NCBI RefSeq assembly: GCF_009392895.1
Contig: NZ_CP045488.1
Location: 620,001-684,000 of the forward strand
Length of the DNA: 64,000 nucleotides
DNA from: Natronorubrum aibiense
GTDB lineage: Archaea; Halobacteriota; Halobacteria; Halobacteriales; Natrialbaceae
Direction of reading: 5' to 3'
Shown in pieces: positions 8,056-17,755 of this stretch. The translations under genes and the position numbers were made by a program. The notes under the pieces were generated by a model. That model made no database searches and was not told the origin of the DNA. It worked only from the letters and a program-made list of their open reading frames with translations. Position 1 is the stretch's first letter. Each line of letters opens with the position of its first letter.

Positions 8056-9327
8056 CTACCGCTCCCGCGTACGTTCTGCCGCTGCTTCTTTTGCCCCGTT
8101 CGATGGCGACTCAGGTTCACGCTCCAACTCGGAAACCCGACGCAGGGCGTCCGGTCGACCCAGTACGTAGGCCACGTCGCCGGCCGCGAGTCGAAGCTCG
8201 TCGTCGGGCAGGGCGAGCTGGTCGTCGCTCGCCGCCTCGCCCCGCTCGAGGGCGACGACGAGCACCGGCAACGAGCCGACCGTCGCTCCCTCGAGCGGAT
8301 CGCCTGCGGCGATGGGCAGGGTAGTCACGGTTTCGTCGGCCGCCCGAAGCAGCGAGACGAGTTCTCGTTCCGCACCGGGGCTTCGCGGGAGCGTCACCAG
8401 CCGGTACGCCGTGTCATCGGCGGGCCGCGCCGACTCGGGCTGACTGCTGACAGCGTCACCCTCGAGGGGAGCCTGCCGGCGCAGCGTTCGCGCATCGGCG
8501 GCGTCGACCGCGACGGTGGCCACGTCGTTGGCGACACCGCGGAGTTCGCCCCCGGCGACTCGCTGAAGCGAGTCCCCGTCCCGGCGCCAGATACGAACGG
8601 CATCGCCGGGGCTCGCGTCGGGTGCTGGATCGGCGCTGATCGCGACGGCGACGCTCCCGGGCGCGAGCGTGGGCCCGATCCCCGCCGGACGGCTGCCGAC
8701 CGCGAGGTACTCGATCGTCCCGTCGGCCGCGAACTCCACGTCGACGTGGCCGATCCCGTGATCGCGCTGGAGCCGATCGGTCAGCCGCTCCCGGCGCTCC
8801 TCGAGCGAGAGTCGCCGCGGCAAGAGCACCGTCTCGCCCGCGAGTTCGGTTTTCGTCTCGACGGAGACGGGGTCGTAGCCGTCGATATCCTCGATCGTCT
8901 CGGGGAGTTCAACGGTGACGACGCGGCCGGCCGAGCGAACGAGTTGGCTCACGTCGGTAATCGTCTGCGGGGCCGTAATCGAGAACACGTCTCGAGCGAG
9001 GTGGTCGCCGATCCGTCGGCCGCCGTCGGCGGCGATCGCGCTCACGGTGAAGGCAGCGACGGTGTAGACGGCCGTTTCGGGGTCGAGCAACGGTGTTTCG
9101 CCGATGATCGCGTCCTGAAGCGCCGTCTTCGTGTTCAGCCAGATCGCCACCATCGAGACGCCACAGAGGATCGCCACTCCCTCGGGAATCTCGTCGGCGC
9201 TGTACCAGTGGTAGACGAACGCGACGCCCAGTCCGGTGCCGCCCGCGAGCAAACTGAAACCGAGCAGTCGAACGAGCGCATCGAGCAGCGTCTCCGACGT
9301 GAGCTGGGCGACGACGGGGTCGATCAC
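8056..9327 (-). CDS. Membrane protein with TrkA-C (RCK_C) domain, copy A
   Basis: 423 residues; the start is GTG at 9325-9327 (VIDPVVAQLTSETLLDALV). Two to three N-terminal hydrophobic helices are followed by a long cytoplasmic region. The C-terminus carries an RCK_C-like domain (DELRLAAGDVAYVLGRPDAL). Such domains bind ligands that gate potassium channels or transporters. It is 46 bp downstream of a similarly built gene (copy B) and probably in the same operon. No pore motif is seen, so it is more likely a regulator or partner than a channel itself. Confidence 0.7.
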   Translation of the reverse strand: MIDPVVAQLTSETLLDALVRLLGFSLLAGGTGLGVAFVYHWYSADEIPEGVAILCGVSMVAIWLNTKTALQDAIIGETPLLDPETAVYTVAAFTVSAIAADGGRRIGDHLARDVFSITAPQTITDVSQLVRSAGRVVTVELPETIEDIDGYDPVSVETKTELAGETVLLPRRLSLEERRERLTDRLQRDHGIGHVDVEFAADGTIEYLAVGSRPAGIGPTLAPGSVAVAISADPAPDASPGDAVRIWRRDGDSLQRVAGGELRGVANDVATVAVDAADARTLRRQAPLEGDAVSSQPESARPADDTAYRLVTLPRSPGAERELVSLLRAADETVTTLPIAAGDPLEGATVGSLPVLVVALERGEAASDDQLALPDDELRLAAGDVAYVLGRPDALRRVSELEREPESPSNGAKEAAAERTRER

Positions 9328-9373
9328 GCTCGATCACCACGAGCCCGTCCGGCTGGCCGTATCCACGTCGCGT

Positions 9374-10618
9374 TCATCGGGCGACCGCCTCCGCGAACGC
9401 CTCGGTCGCCGACTCCGGGCCCGCGACGAACACCTCGTCGCCGGCCTCGAGGGCGCGTTCGATGCCGGGACCGAACACCCAGCCGTGGCGACGACCGCTC
9501 GTCTCGCTGCCCTGTCGGCGGACGGCGAGGATCGTCACGTCCGTCGCCGGCACCGTCTCCTCGTCGGTCGAGCCGACCGTAAGCCGGCGGATGACGTGGC
9601 CGGCCCGCCTGACCAGCGCGAACGCCTCGAATTCCTGGCTCGTGCCCCGCGATTGGACGACGAGTTGAGGCTGGTCCGTCTCGAGCAGCGGCGTGATCGC
9701 TCGAGGGGACACAGCAACGGTCACGCGGCCGACACCGCCCGCAGTCGCCGCCGTCGGTTTGGCGGTCGGTTCCGCGTCCGCAGCCGCCTCGCCGTCCTCG
9801 AGTGGGGCTGCCTCGCCGTCGGCTGTCGGCTCGCCGGTCGCTCTCTCGTCGTCGGTCGCGTCGAGGTCGGTTCGAGCGCTCAAAACCGTCCCGCTGATCG
9901 ATCGGTCCTCCGTCCGGACGGCTACCGCGTCGCCGCGAGCCAGTCCCGTCGGGACCAGCGTCACGAGCGAGACGGCACGCTGGCCCTCCGGAACGCGCCG
10001 GGAGAGTCCACCGGACGGCGGCGCGGCGACGATCGTCGCCCGCGCCTGCTCGTCGATCGTCACGTCGACGTCGGCGAGGTCGTGGTCCGTCCGCAGGCGC
10101 TCCTCGAGTCGGGACTCGAGTTCCGTCAGCGGAATGTCGGCGGGGAGTCGCCACGATCCCGATTTCAGCGTCGTCCGGAGGGCGGGCGTCAACGGCGGGT
10201 ACCCCTCCATATCGCGGATTTCGCCGGTCGGACGGACCGTGACCTGTCCCATCGTTCCAACGAGTTCGACGACGTCGGCTGACAGCGTTCGCTGGCGGAT
10301 CGAGGTCAGCGAGAGTCGGCGTGGCAGTTCCGCGCCGAGTTTGTCCCCCTGATTGTGGGCGTAGAGGGCGAGCATAAGCACGACGAGGACGGCGACGAGC
10401 AGTCGTGGCGACTGGGCGATGTCGGGCTGGACGAGTCCGAGCAGGCCACCCTGCACGCTCGCGATCGACAGCGCGAGCACGACGACACCGAACCCGGGGA
10501 GAGTAACGCCGGTGAAGTAGCGGACCAGAAAGCCCAGCGACCCGGCGACGAACGCGGGGACGATGCCGGTCAACAGCCCGAGATAGAGCCCGAGGAGGAT
10601 CTCGACCGGAAGTGTCAT
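9374..10618 (-). CDS. Membrane protein with TrkA-C (RCK_C) domain, copy B
   Basis: 414 residues. Three N-terminal membrane segments (LPVEILLGLYLGLLTGIVPA first) are followed by a cytoplasmic region built like copy A. A linker of low complexity is rich in Ala, Glu and Asp. The C-terminal RCK_C-like domain ends ERALEAGDEVFVAGPES. It is transcribed divergently from the potassium channel gene at 10893 across a 274-bp gap, which supports a role in potassium homeostasis. Family members exist throughout haloarchaea without experimental assignment that I can name. Confidence 0.7.
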   Translation of the reverse strand: MTLPVEILLGLYLGLLTGIVPAFVAGSLGFLVRYFTGVTLPGFGVVVLALSIASVQGGLLGLVQPDIAQSPRLLVAVLVVLMLALYAHNQGDKLGAELPRRLSLTSIRQRTLSADVVELVGTMGQVTVRPTGEIRDMEGYPPLTPALRTTLKSGSWRLPADIPLTELESRLEERLRTDHDLADVDVTIDEQARATIVAAPPSGGLSRRVPEGQRAVSLVTLVPTGLARGDAVAVRTEDRSISGTVLSARTDLDATDDERATGEPTADGEAAPLEDGEAAADAEPTAKPTAATAGGVGRVTVAVSPRAITPLLETDQPQLVVQSRGTSQEFEAFALVRRAGHVIRRLTVGSTDEETVPATDVTILAVRRQGSETSGRRHGWVFGPGIERALEAGDEVFVAGPESATEAFAEAVAR

Positions 10619-10892
10619 GTGGGGTTGGTGGTCCGGGAGTGGTAAACCACTACCGGCACGGCGACCGAGTGCGGGTGAATGTGTGCATGTCGGATCGGAA
10701 ATCGAGTCCGGGAGGCGATCCGACTCGTTTCCGGTTGCATCGGGTCGGGAAGGAGGCCAGTCACACGTTGTCCACGACTGGTGTCCTCGAGAGACCCCGT
10801 CCAGCCGGCGAAATTACTGCTTTGGGTTTCGCCGACCGAGGGGCGCATCCGGAGACGGAGCCGTTAACTGAACCCATCGCTCATCGGCGGAT

Positions 10893-12080
10893 ATGCCTGA
10901 CGACCGGTCGTTTCGTTCGCAACTGCCCGAGAACTGGCAGCGGGTGCTCTCGATACGAGCAGCTATTGCGCTCGCACTGGCGGTTGCGCTGCTGTCGGTT
11001 GCGACAGCGCTCGTAAACATCGGGCTCGACACCGTTGGGGGACCGCTCGCACCGTACGTCCCGGAAGCCGTCCAGAACGCCGCCGGCTTCACCGGCGCAC
11101 TGACGGGATTCCTGATGGTCGGCAGCGCGCTCGCACTTCGGCGCGGCCTGCGGGCAGGCTGGTGGGCGACGCTGCTGTTGCTCCCGTTGACCGCAGCGCA
11201 GGGATTGCTCCAGTCGAGTGAGTACTCGCTGCCACTGGTCGTCCTATCGCTGATTGCGATCCCCGTGTTGTTACTGAGTCGCAACCGGTTCGATCAGTCG
11301 CTCTCGTTGAGTACGACCCAGATCGCAGCCGGCGCTGCACTGATCGGCGTTCAGGCCTACGGAACCTTCGGCGCGTACGCGCTTCGGGAGGACTTCGACG
11401 GCATCACCACCATTCTCGATGCGTTTTACTTTACGCTGATTACCTCGAGTACGGTCGGCTACGGCGACATTACGCCGGATCCGACGTCGACAGAAGCGAT
11501 GCTGTTTACCATGTCCGTGCTCATCCTCGGTGTGGCCAGTTTCGGTATCGCTATCGGGGCGCTCGTCGGGCCGGCGATTCAGGCTCGCATCACGAAGACA
11601 CTCGGAAAAATGACCGACTCACAACTCGAGCTACTCGAGGACCACATCCTCGTGCTCGGCTACGGCAAACTCACTGAACCGATCGTCGACGAACTCGCGG
11701 CCAACGACCGGGCGTTCGTCGTCGTAACACACGACCGCGAGGTCGCAGCGGATCTCTCCGACCGGGACATTCCGGTGATCACGGGTGATCCGAGCGACGA
11801 AGAACCGCTCAAGCGAGCGAAGATCGACCGCGCGAGCGCGATTCTCGTCGCGACGAACCACGACGCCGAAGACGCGTTTTCGATCCTCACCGCACGCCAA
11901 CTCGCGCCGGAGTGTCGGATCGTCGCCGCCGCGACCGACCGCGAGAACACACGGAAACTCGAGCACGCGGGCGCGGACGCGGTGATCAGTCCAACGGTGC
12001 TCGGCGGTCACCTGCTGGTGCGGTCGGCACTCGGCAGCGACGACAGCGATCTGATCGAGCGAATCATCGGGAGCGATTGA
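10893..12080 (+). CDS. Potassium channel with cytoplasmic NAD-binding (RCK_N) domain
   Basis: 395 residues. Several hydrophobic helices occupy residues 20-135. A two-helix pore module follows, with selectivity filter TSSTVGYGDITP (about residue 185-200). A Rossmann domain then begins ILVLGYGKLTEPIVDEL, with the GxGxxx nucleotide loop. This is the Kch/MthK-type layout: K+ flow gated through RCK domains. A short RCK_N-only tail (VISPTVLGGHLLVRSAL) ends the protein; the RCK_C part may be supplied by the divergent neighbouring genes, which is an inference from adjacency. Confidence 0.88.
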   Translation: MPDDRSFRSQLPENWQRVLSIRAAIALALAVALLSVATALVNIGLDTVGGPLAPYVPEAVQNAAGFTGALTGFLMVGSALALRRGLRAGWWATLLLLPLTAAQGLLQSSEYSLPLVVLSLIAIPVLLLSRNRFDQSLSLSTTQIAAGAALIGVQAYGTFGAYALREDFDGITTILDAFYFTLITSSTVGYGDITPDPTSTEAMLFTMSVLILGVASFGIAIGALVGPAIQARITKTLGKMTDSQLELLEDHILVLGYGKLTEPIVDELAANDRAFVVVTHDREVAADLSDRDIPVITGDPSDEEPLKRAKIDRASAILVATNHDAEDAFSILTARQLAPECRIVAAATDRENTRKLEHAGADAVISPTVLGGHLLVRSALGSDDSDLIERIIGSD

Positions 12081-12191
12081 GACGGGCTGCGGTCCCGAAA
12101 CCCGAACACTCACAGGACGTTACGGGCACACTGATACTGCCTGACAAGAGTCTGTCTGAGCCACAGCTACGGCAGTTCGGACGGGGTCCGC

Positions 12192-13583
12192 TTACCGGTG
12201 GCGACCCCGGTGGACGATCGCCACGTCGGCCTCGAGGTCTTTGAGTCGCCGGAACGTCGGCGGGGAGACGAACCGCGAGGCGGCCGACCGGTCGGTGCTC
12301 GAGCCGACGAAAATCACGTCGTACTGCGGGGCGATCCGCGCGAGACACGACTCCACCTGCTCGGTGACGACGTGCGTCTCGAAGCGGCCGTCGAAGGCGT
12401 CGACGAGATCCGCGACCGTACTTTCGGCGGTTCGACGCTGGGATTCGCGCTCGATACAGGTACAGATGCTCGTGGGATGCCAGGAGTCGGTTGCCCGCTG
12501 TGCGAAGTCGACCATCGCGCGAGCGGTGTCGCCGGCGCCACGGACCGCGACGAGGCTGCGCTGCCATTGCTGGTGGCTGGTTGCGGGCCGGAAGGCGATC
12601 ACGTCGATCTCGCTGTCGAACAGTCCCGTGATGAACGACGAGAGCCCGCCGCTGTCGTGTTCGGCGTACGGTGCGACGATGAGATCGCAGTTGTGCTCGC
12701 GAGCAGTTCGGAGCACGAGGTCGGCCGACCGCTCGTCGGCGGCCGCAACGACGACCTCACAGGGCAGCTCGTACTCGCGCTCGAGGTCGGCTGCGAGTGA
12801 CTCGAGTTCGTCGACAGTTCGGTCGGCCGCGTCACCGGTATCGTCCTCGTGGTCGGTTTTCGCTGCCGCTTCCGGGGCCGTGTCGAAGAGGACGACCTTG
12901 CCGGCCGCGTGGGCGCTGGCGAGTTCGGTCGCGAAGCGAGCGACCGTCTCCGTGTCGTCGCCCATCGGGACGAGCACGTGGTCGTCGCCACTGGCCGTCT
13001 GATAGAGATAGCGCGCACGCTTCTCGTAGATGCGGTTCCGCCAAACGACGAACGCGGCCGCGACGAACGAACTCGAGACAACGATCCCGAGCACGTACGC
13101 GAACTGTGCGTTTCCGGTCACCAGGACGAGCAACGCGGTCGAAAACGCCGTCGGCTCCTCGAGGTCGAGCGCCCAGGTGATCGCACCGGTAAAGAAGACA
13201 CCCAGCGCCGCGCCGATCGTGCTCACGGCGCTGCCGTTCAGCCCCACGCCGGTCGCGAGCGCGAGCGCGAGCCACCCACAGAGCGCGCCCGCGGTCATGC
13301 CGCCGACGAACTTCGCCGGCGTGGAGTAGCGGCCTTCGGGATGGGCAAAGAGCGTGTACGTTCCCGACGCCAGCGGCGGAAACAGCAGAAACGAGACGGC
13401 CGCCGTCGCGTTCGACAGCCACGTCACGGCGGCGATCAGCAACGGGACGAACACCAGCACCGAGAGATGCAAGAGATTTCGCGTTTGTTCGACCCACCGG
13501 ACGAACGCGTCGAGTTCCCGTCGCTCAAATCGACGGATTCGTCGTCGAAACGAGCGCACGTGCGCTCGAACCCGCTCGAGCAT
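12192..13583 (-). CDS. HPP-family membrane protein fused to two Usp-like domains
   Basis: 463 residues from ATG 13581-13583 (MLERVRAHVRSFRRRIRRFE); the upstream frame is antisense to deoC. Residues about 45-190 form four to five helices of the HPP type (FPPLASGTYTLFAHPEGRY, AKFVGGMTAGALCG). The C-terminal 270 residues contain two segments resembling universal stress domains, one near DDHVLVPMGDDTETVARF and one near QRSLVAVRGAGDTARAM. Function unknown; nitrite or small-ion transport has been suggested for HPP relatives. Placement beside the K+ channel group hints at stress or ion balance. Confidence 0.75.
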   Translation of the reverse strand: MLERVRAHVRSFRRRIRRFERRELDAFVRWVEQTRNLLHLSVLVFVPLLIAAVTWLSNATAAVSFLLFPPLASGTYTLFAHPEGRYSTPAKFVGGMTAGALCGWLALALATGVGLNGSAVSTIGAALGVFFTGAITWALDLEEPTAFSTALLVLVTGNAQFAYVLGIVVSSSFVAAAFVVWRNRIYEKRARYLYQTASGDDHVLVPMGDDTETVARFATELASAHAAGKVVLFDTAPEAAAKTDHEDDTGDAADRTVDELESLAADLEREYELPCEVVVAAADERSADLVLRTAREHNCDLIVAPYAEHDSGGLSSFITGLFDSEIDVIAFRPATSHQQWQRSLVAVRGAGDTARAMVDFAQRATDSWHPTSICTCIERESQRRTAESTVADLVDAFDGRFETHVVTEQVESCLARIAPQYDVIFVGSSTDRSAASRFVSPPTFRRLKDLEADVAIVHRGRHR

Positions 13584-13632
13584 ACCACATACTGGTCGGC
13601 ACTCGAGGAAAAGGATTCGCCTCGCCGACCGA

Positions 13633-14271
13633 CTACGGCGACGGCGCGCCCTCCAGAATGGCCACACCGCTCGAGGCCCCGATCCGTTCGGCACCGGCCT
13701 CGAGCATGGCGATCGCCTCGTCGTAGCTGCCGATGCCGCCGCTGGCTTTGACGGGCAGATACTCGTGCATCCGTTCGACGGCTGCGATGGTCGCCCCACC
13801 TTCCGAGAAGCCGGTCGAGGTTTTGACCATCGCCGCGTCGGCCGCGGTGGCGGCCTCGCAGGCTCGATCGATCTCGGCGTCGGTCAACAGCGCGGTCTCG
13901 AGGATTACTTTGACCGGGATCGGAACCGCGGCGACGAGTTCGGCGAGTTCGTCTCTGACGGCGTCGTCATCGCCGGCTTTCAGGCGACCGACGTTGATGA
14001 CGACGTCGAGTTCGTCCGCGCCGGCCTTCCAGGCGAGGACGCCCTCCCGGCGTTTCACGTCGTGGTCGTTCTGGCCGTGTGGAAACCCGACGACGGTCGC
14101 GAGCGTGACGTCGGGTGCGTACTCGGTCGCCATCTCGAGGGCGTACGGCGGGATACAGGCGTTCATTCCCCATTCGGCGGCGTCGTCGAGCGTCCGTCGG
14201 ACGTCGTCCGGCGTGGTCTCGGGGCCGAGGACGGTGTGATCGATCAGGGGGGCGAGCTCGGAGCGGTCCAT
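13633..14271 (-). CDS. deoC: Deoxyribose-phosphate aldolase
   Basis: 212 residues from ATG 14269-14271, standard archaeal DeoC size. It cleaves 2-deoxyribose 5-phosphate to glyceraldehyde 3-phosphate and acetaldehyde. Visible signatures are the Schiff-base lysine in [14 protein letters not shown], the aspartate in [10 protein letters not shown] and the second lysine in [15 protein letters not shown]. It stands back to back with the ribose-1,5-bisphosphate isomerase gene, with 56 bp between starts, so deoxyribose and ribose salvage may share regulation. Confidence 0.95.
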   Translation of the reverse strand: MDRSELAPLIDHTVLGPETTPDDVRRTLDDAAEWGMNACIPPYALEMATEYAPDVTLATVVGFPHGQNDHDVKRREGVLAWKAGADELDVVINVGRLKAGDDDAVRDELAELVAAVPIPVKVILETALLTDAEIDRACEAATAADAAMVKTSTGFSEGGATIAAVERMHEYLPVKASGGIGSYDEAIAMLEAGAERIGASSGVAILEGAPSP

Positions 14272-14327
14272 ACGGTGTGGACTCGCCGAGCGGTCAAAAA
14301 CCCGCCCGATAACTTTTGGCTGCCGAC

Positions 14328-15326
14328 ATGCAACTACTCGACATGGACTCCCGCCAGCCCGACGTCGATCCAGCGGTCGTCGCGACCGCTGACGACATCG
14401 CGGCGATGCGAATTCGGGGCGCGGCGACCATCGCCGACGCGGCCGCCGAAGCGCTTGCGACGCAGGCCAAGCGATCGGACGCGACGGCGCCGGACGTCTT
14501 CGAGCGACAGCTGCGGGCCGCTGCGAAAATGCTCTACGAGACCCGCCCGACTGCGGTGAGCCTCCCGAACGCGCTCCGGTACGTCCTGCATGGCATGGGC
14601 GGCGCGAGCGTCTCGGCGCTTCGGGACGCGACGACCGATCGCGCCGAGGAGTTTCAACGCGAACTGGCGCGGGCGCAGACCACACTGGGATCGATCGGCG
14701 CGAACCGCCTTCGCGATGGCGACGTCGTGATGACACACTGTCACTCGACGGACGCGCTGGCGTGTCTCGAGGCCGCCCTTGAGGACGGCAAAGCGATCGA
14801 AGCGATCGTCAAGGAGACGCGCCCGCGAAAGCAAGGCCACATCACGGCGCGGCAGCTCCGCGAGTGGGACGTCCCGGTGACGCTAATCGTCGACAACGCG
14901 GCTCGGCGATACCTCGACGAAGCGGACCACGTGCTGGTGGGAGCGGACAGCATCGCCGCCGATGGCAGCGTCATCAACAAGATCGGTACCAGCGGGCTGG
15001 CGGTCAACGCCCGCGAGCGCGGCGTGCCGGTGATGGTTGCCGCACAGACGATCAAACTCCATCCGGACACGATGACGGGCCACACCGTCGAAATCGAGAT
15101 GCGAGACGAAGCCGAAGTGCTCTCCGACGAGCAGCGGGTCGACATCGTCGGCGACGCCACCGACGCCGGGGACGGACTCGTCGTCGAAAATCCCGCGTTC
15201 GACGTCACGCCGCCGCGGTACGTCGACGCGATCGTCACCGAACGCGGTCAGTTCCCGCCCGAAAGCATCGTGACGCTGATGCGAGAACTGTTCGGCGAGA
15301 CGACTGGCGAGCCGTGGGAGCCGTAG
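14328..15326 (+). CDS. Ribose-1,5-bisphosphate isomerase
   Basis: 332 residues from ATG 14328; an ATG at 14343 is a credible alternative, while the TTG at 14316 is less likely. It belongs to the eIF2B-like R15P isomerase family, with [18 protein letters not shown] holding the catalytic Cys and [19 protein letters not shown] holding the catalytic Asp. Known reaction: ribose 1,5-bisphosphate to ribulose 1,5-bisphosphate. In haloarchaea lacking Rubisco this enzyme works in a non-carboxylating pentose bisphosphate pathway. The kinase at 16296 and phosphorylase at 17756 fit the preceding steps. Confidence 0.92.
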   Translation: MQLLDMDSRQPDVDPAVVATADDIAAMRIRGAATIADAAAEALATQAKRSDATAPDVFERQLRAAAKMLYETRPTAVSLPNALRYVLHGMGGASVSALRDATTDRAEEFQRELARAQTTLGSIGANRLRDGDVVMTHCHSTDALACLEAALEDGKAIEAIVKETRPRKQGHITARQLREWDVPVTLIVDNAARRYLDEADHVLVGADSIAADGSVINKIGTSGLAVNARERGVPVMVAAQTIKLHPDTMTGHTVEIEMRDEAEVLSDEQRVDIVGDATDAGDGLVVENPAFDVTPPRYVDAIVTERGQFPPESIVTLMRELFGETTGEPWEP

Positions 15327-15436
15327 CGCCGCCGGCACCGGCACGACTTTTTGAGGAATCGCTTCGGAGAAAATTCCACTCGTGTAACCCATTGGCGATC
15401 GGAAAGTGTTAGTCGCTGGTGTGTGCCAGTACCTGT

Positions 15437-16258
15437 ATGGTATTACCCGAGGGGTTCGTGCTCCCGCCGTGGTACCTCCTCGTACCGATGCTGGTGGTAC
15501 TGGCGGGGATCATCGCGCTGCTGTGGGCACTCGAGCCGCCGGTGACCGATCGGACCGTGCTGGCGTTTGCGCCGTGGATGATGTTCGGCTCAACGCTACA
15601 CGTCCTCCATCGAATCGAGGTGTATCCGGATCGCATCGAACCGTTGTTCGCCTCGCCGAGCGTCTATCTGGTGACGGCGATCGTCGCCGGGGCCGCGTGG
15701 ATCGTTGCGATCTTTCTGTACGCCGGCGGGCTCCAGCCGACAATTTCGCGGTTCGTCGGCATCTCCGGCACCGCGTTCTTCGCCGTCTTCACGATGATCA
15801 CGATCAACATCGGTCTGGAACGGGGCACGTTCGAACCGTTCTGGCCGGTTATCGCCGTCGTCGCAACCGGCGTCGTCACCGCACTCGCCTGGGTTGCGCT
15901 CAGTCTCACCTTCACCGATGTCGCCACGACGACGGGCATGACTGGCGCGCTCGTCGTCTTCGGGCACGCGTTAGACGGCGTGTCGACGGCGATCGGCTAC
16001 GACGTCCTCGGGGCTGGCGAGACGGTCCCGCTCTCGAGACTGATTCTCGAGGCCGGCGAGGCGCTGCCGACTGCGCCGTACATCGGTGCCGGGTGGCTGT
16101 TCGTCCTCGTTAAAACGGTCCTCGCACTGGTGATCCTCGGGCTGTTCAAAGAGTACGTCGACGAACAGCCCCAGCAGGCCCGGACTATCCTCGCACTGGT
16201 CGCCGCAGTCGGGCTCGGCCCGGGCATTCACAACGTCTTGCTCTTTCTGATTACCTAG
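15437..16258 (+). CDS. DUF63 family membrane protein
   Basis: 273 residues from ATG 15437 (MVLPEGFVLPPWYLLVPM). Seven or so hydrophobic helices are present, with family-like blocks TLHVLHRIEVYPDRIEPLF and ALVVFGHALDGVSTAIGYD (each about 20 residues). It ends GPGIHNVLLFLIT. DUF63 is an archaeal integral membrane family without a known activity. It separates the isomerase and kinase genes in a same-strand run, which may be chance or may indicate a transport role; sequence alone does not tell. Confidence 0.85.
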   Translation: MVLPEGFVLPPWYLLVPMLVVLAGIIALLWALEPPVTDRTVLAFAPWMMFGSTLHVLHRIEVYPDRIEPLFASPSVYLVTAIVAGAAWIVAIFLYAGGLQPTISRFVGISGTAFFAVFTMITINIGLERGTFEPFWPVIAVVATGVVTALAWVALSLTFTDVATTTGMTGALVVFGHALDGVSTAIGYDVLGAGETVPLSRLILEAGEALPTAPYIGAGWLFVLVKTVLALVILGLFKEYVDEQPQQARTILALVAAVGLGPGIHNVLLFLIT

Positions 16259-16295
16259 GCTTTTTTCGGCGGCCACCGTCTTGCTGTAGCATCGA

Positions 16296-17174
16296 ATGGC
16301 TCCCACCGTACTCACCGCCGGGCACGTCAACTGGGACGTGACGCTCCGGCTCGATCGGCTCCCCGAAGCCGACGGCGAGTCGATGATCCGTACTCAACGC
16401 CAGTCCGGCGGTGGCAGCGCCGCGAACGTCGCCGCCGCCCTCGCCGGCCTCGAGGTCGACACCGGCCTGATCGGAAGCGTCGGCGACGACGATAACGGGC
16501 TGCTGGCCAGACACGACCTCGAGTCGGCAGGCGTCTCGCTGTCGGGACTGCGCGTCGTCGAGGGCGCCGAGACGGCCGTCAAGTACCTGCTCGTCGACGA
16601 CGACGGCGAAGTCTCGATCCTCGGCAACGACGGCGTCAACGAGGCCGTCCGGCCGGCCGACCTCGAGCCCGAGCGAATCCGTGCGGCCGACCACGTCCAC
16701 CTCACGAGCCAGCGCCCCGAGACTGCGGCGGCAATCGCCGACATCGCGACGGCCACCGGCGCGACTGTCAGTTTCGATCCCGGCCGGCGCTTTGGCGATC
16801 GCGAGTACGACGAAACGCTTGCGGTCGCCGACGTCCTCTTCGTCACCGAGCACGAGGCCGCGGCGCTGGCCGACGTCGACGCCGACCTTTCGGACGACCG
16901 CCTCGTCGTCACCACCGCCGGCGGCGACGGCGCGACGGTCAGAACGCCGGATGGAACCGCCACTCATCCCGGATTCGACATCGAACCCGTCGACACGGCC
17001 GGGGCCGGCGACGCGTTCGCGGCGGGCTTTCTCGCGACCCGACTCGCGGGCGGCGACATCGAAACCGCCCTTGAGTACGCAAACGCCTGTGGGGCGCTCA
17101 CCGCGAGTCGAGACGGCGCACGAAACGCCCCGACGGCAGCCGAGGTCGACGCATTTCTCGCCGACCGGTCGTGA
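16296..17174 (+). CDS. PfkB-family sugar kinase, probable ribose-1-phosphate kinase
   Basis: 292 residues. Ribokinase-fold signatures are SGGGSAANVAAALAGL near the N-terminus and VDTAGAGDAFAAGFLATRL near the C-terminus, the latter with the catalytic Asp. ATP-dependent ribose-1-phosphate kinase of halophilic archaea belongs to this family and makes ribose 1,5-bisphosphate, the substrate of the isomerase encoded two genes upstream. The specific substrate is therefore inferred from neighbourhood, not from residues; a general nucleoside or sugar kinase remains possible. It starts 37 bp after the DUF63 gene. Confidence 0.82.
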   Translation: MAPTVLTAGHVNWDVTLRLDRLPEADGESMIRTQRQSGGGSAANVAAALAGLEVDTGLIGSVGDDDNGLLARHDLESAGVSLSGLRVVEGAETAVKYLLVDDDGEVSILGNDGVNEAVRPADLEPERIRAADHVHLTSQRPETAAAIADIATATGATVSFDPGRRFGDREYDETLAVADVLFVTEHEAAALADVDADLSDDRLVVTTAGGDGATVRTPDGTATHPGFDIEPVDTAGAGDAFAAGFLATRLAGGDIETALEYANACGALTASRDGARNAPTAAEVDAFLADRS

Positions 17175-17299
17175 GACACGTTTTTATAGACACATTTCGA
17201 CGACTGAATGAGGGCGATTCCGGTGCAGTCTATCGGTTCTCACCGGCCGTTGTCTGACGGCAGTTATATTACCGGAGACGTTGGCCACTTGAGTAGATA

Positions 17300-17315
17300 G
17301 TCACGGAGACGTGAC
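17300..17315 (+). promoter_or_regulatory. Palindrome GTCACG-gaga-CGTGAC upstream of HalOD1 gene
   Basis: Perfect 6-bp arms around a 4-nt spacer, ending 8 bp before the ATG at 17324. An AT-rich ttatatta lies about 35-40 bp further upstream (near 17264) and could be the TATA element. Position suggests an operator or a leader hairpin; the ggaga just after it could also serve as a ribosome site. Confidence 0.35.
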
Positions 17316-17323
17316 GGAGAGAC

Positions 17324-17626
17324 ATGACGGAAGGCACTATCAGCAATTCCCACGGATGTGCGTTCAGACACCACATCCAGTACGAGCGGGACGCGGACGA
17401 AGCGCCGAGCATCGCTGCCGCAACGGCACTGGCACAGTATCACGGCGACGACGTCACGGAAACCGACACACGGCTGTACGATTACATCGATCCGGACGCG
17501 CTCGACGCACTCTTTGCGGACACGGAGAGAGGGGCCCGTCGACACACCGGAACCGTCGAGTTCACCGTCGAAGACGCGACGGTGACGGTCGGCCCCGACC
17601 GGATCAAGGTGTATCGAACCGAGTGA
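17324..17626 (+). CDS. HalOD1 output-domain protein
   Basis: 100 residues, essentially one HalOD1 domain: SIAAATALAQYHGDDVTETD, then LYDYIDPDALDALF and TVEFTVEDATVTVGPDRIKV. HalOD1 is a haloarchaeal domain thought to act as an output module in signalling, often found alone or fused to receiver domains. No DNA-binding helix or receiver domain is present here. It sits alone between the kinase and phosphorylase genes on the same strand. Confidence 0.85.
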   Translation: MTEGTISNSHGCAFRHHIQYERDADEAPSIAAATALAQYHGDDVTETDTRLYDYIDPDALDALFADTERGARRHTGTVEFTVEDATVTVGPDRIKVYRTE

Positions 17627-17755
17627 CGGGGGCGACCATCCCCTGATCTGACTGTCCGTCTCTCGTGTGGGGCGGAGTGGTGGTCGTGTTTCGCAGTCGT
17701 CGACTCGAGACACGGCCTCGAATCTTTTTTCTCGTCACCGCGGGAAGCGACGGGT

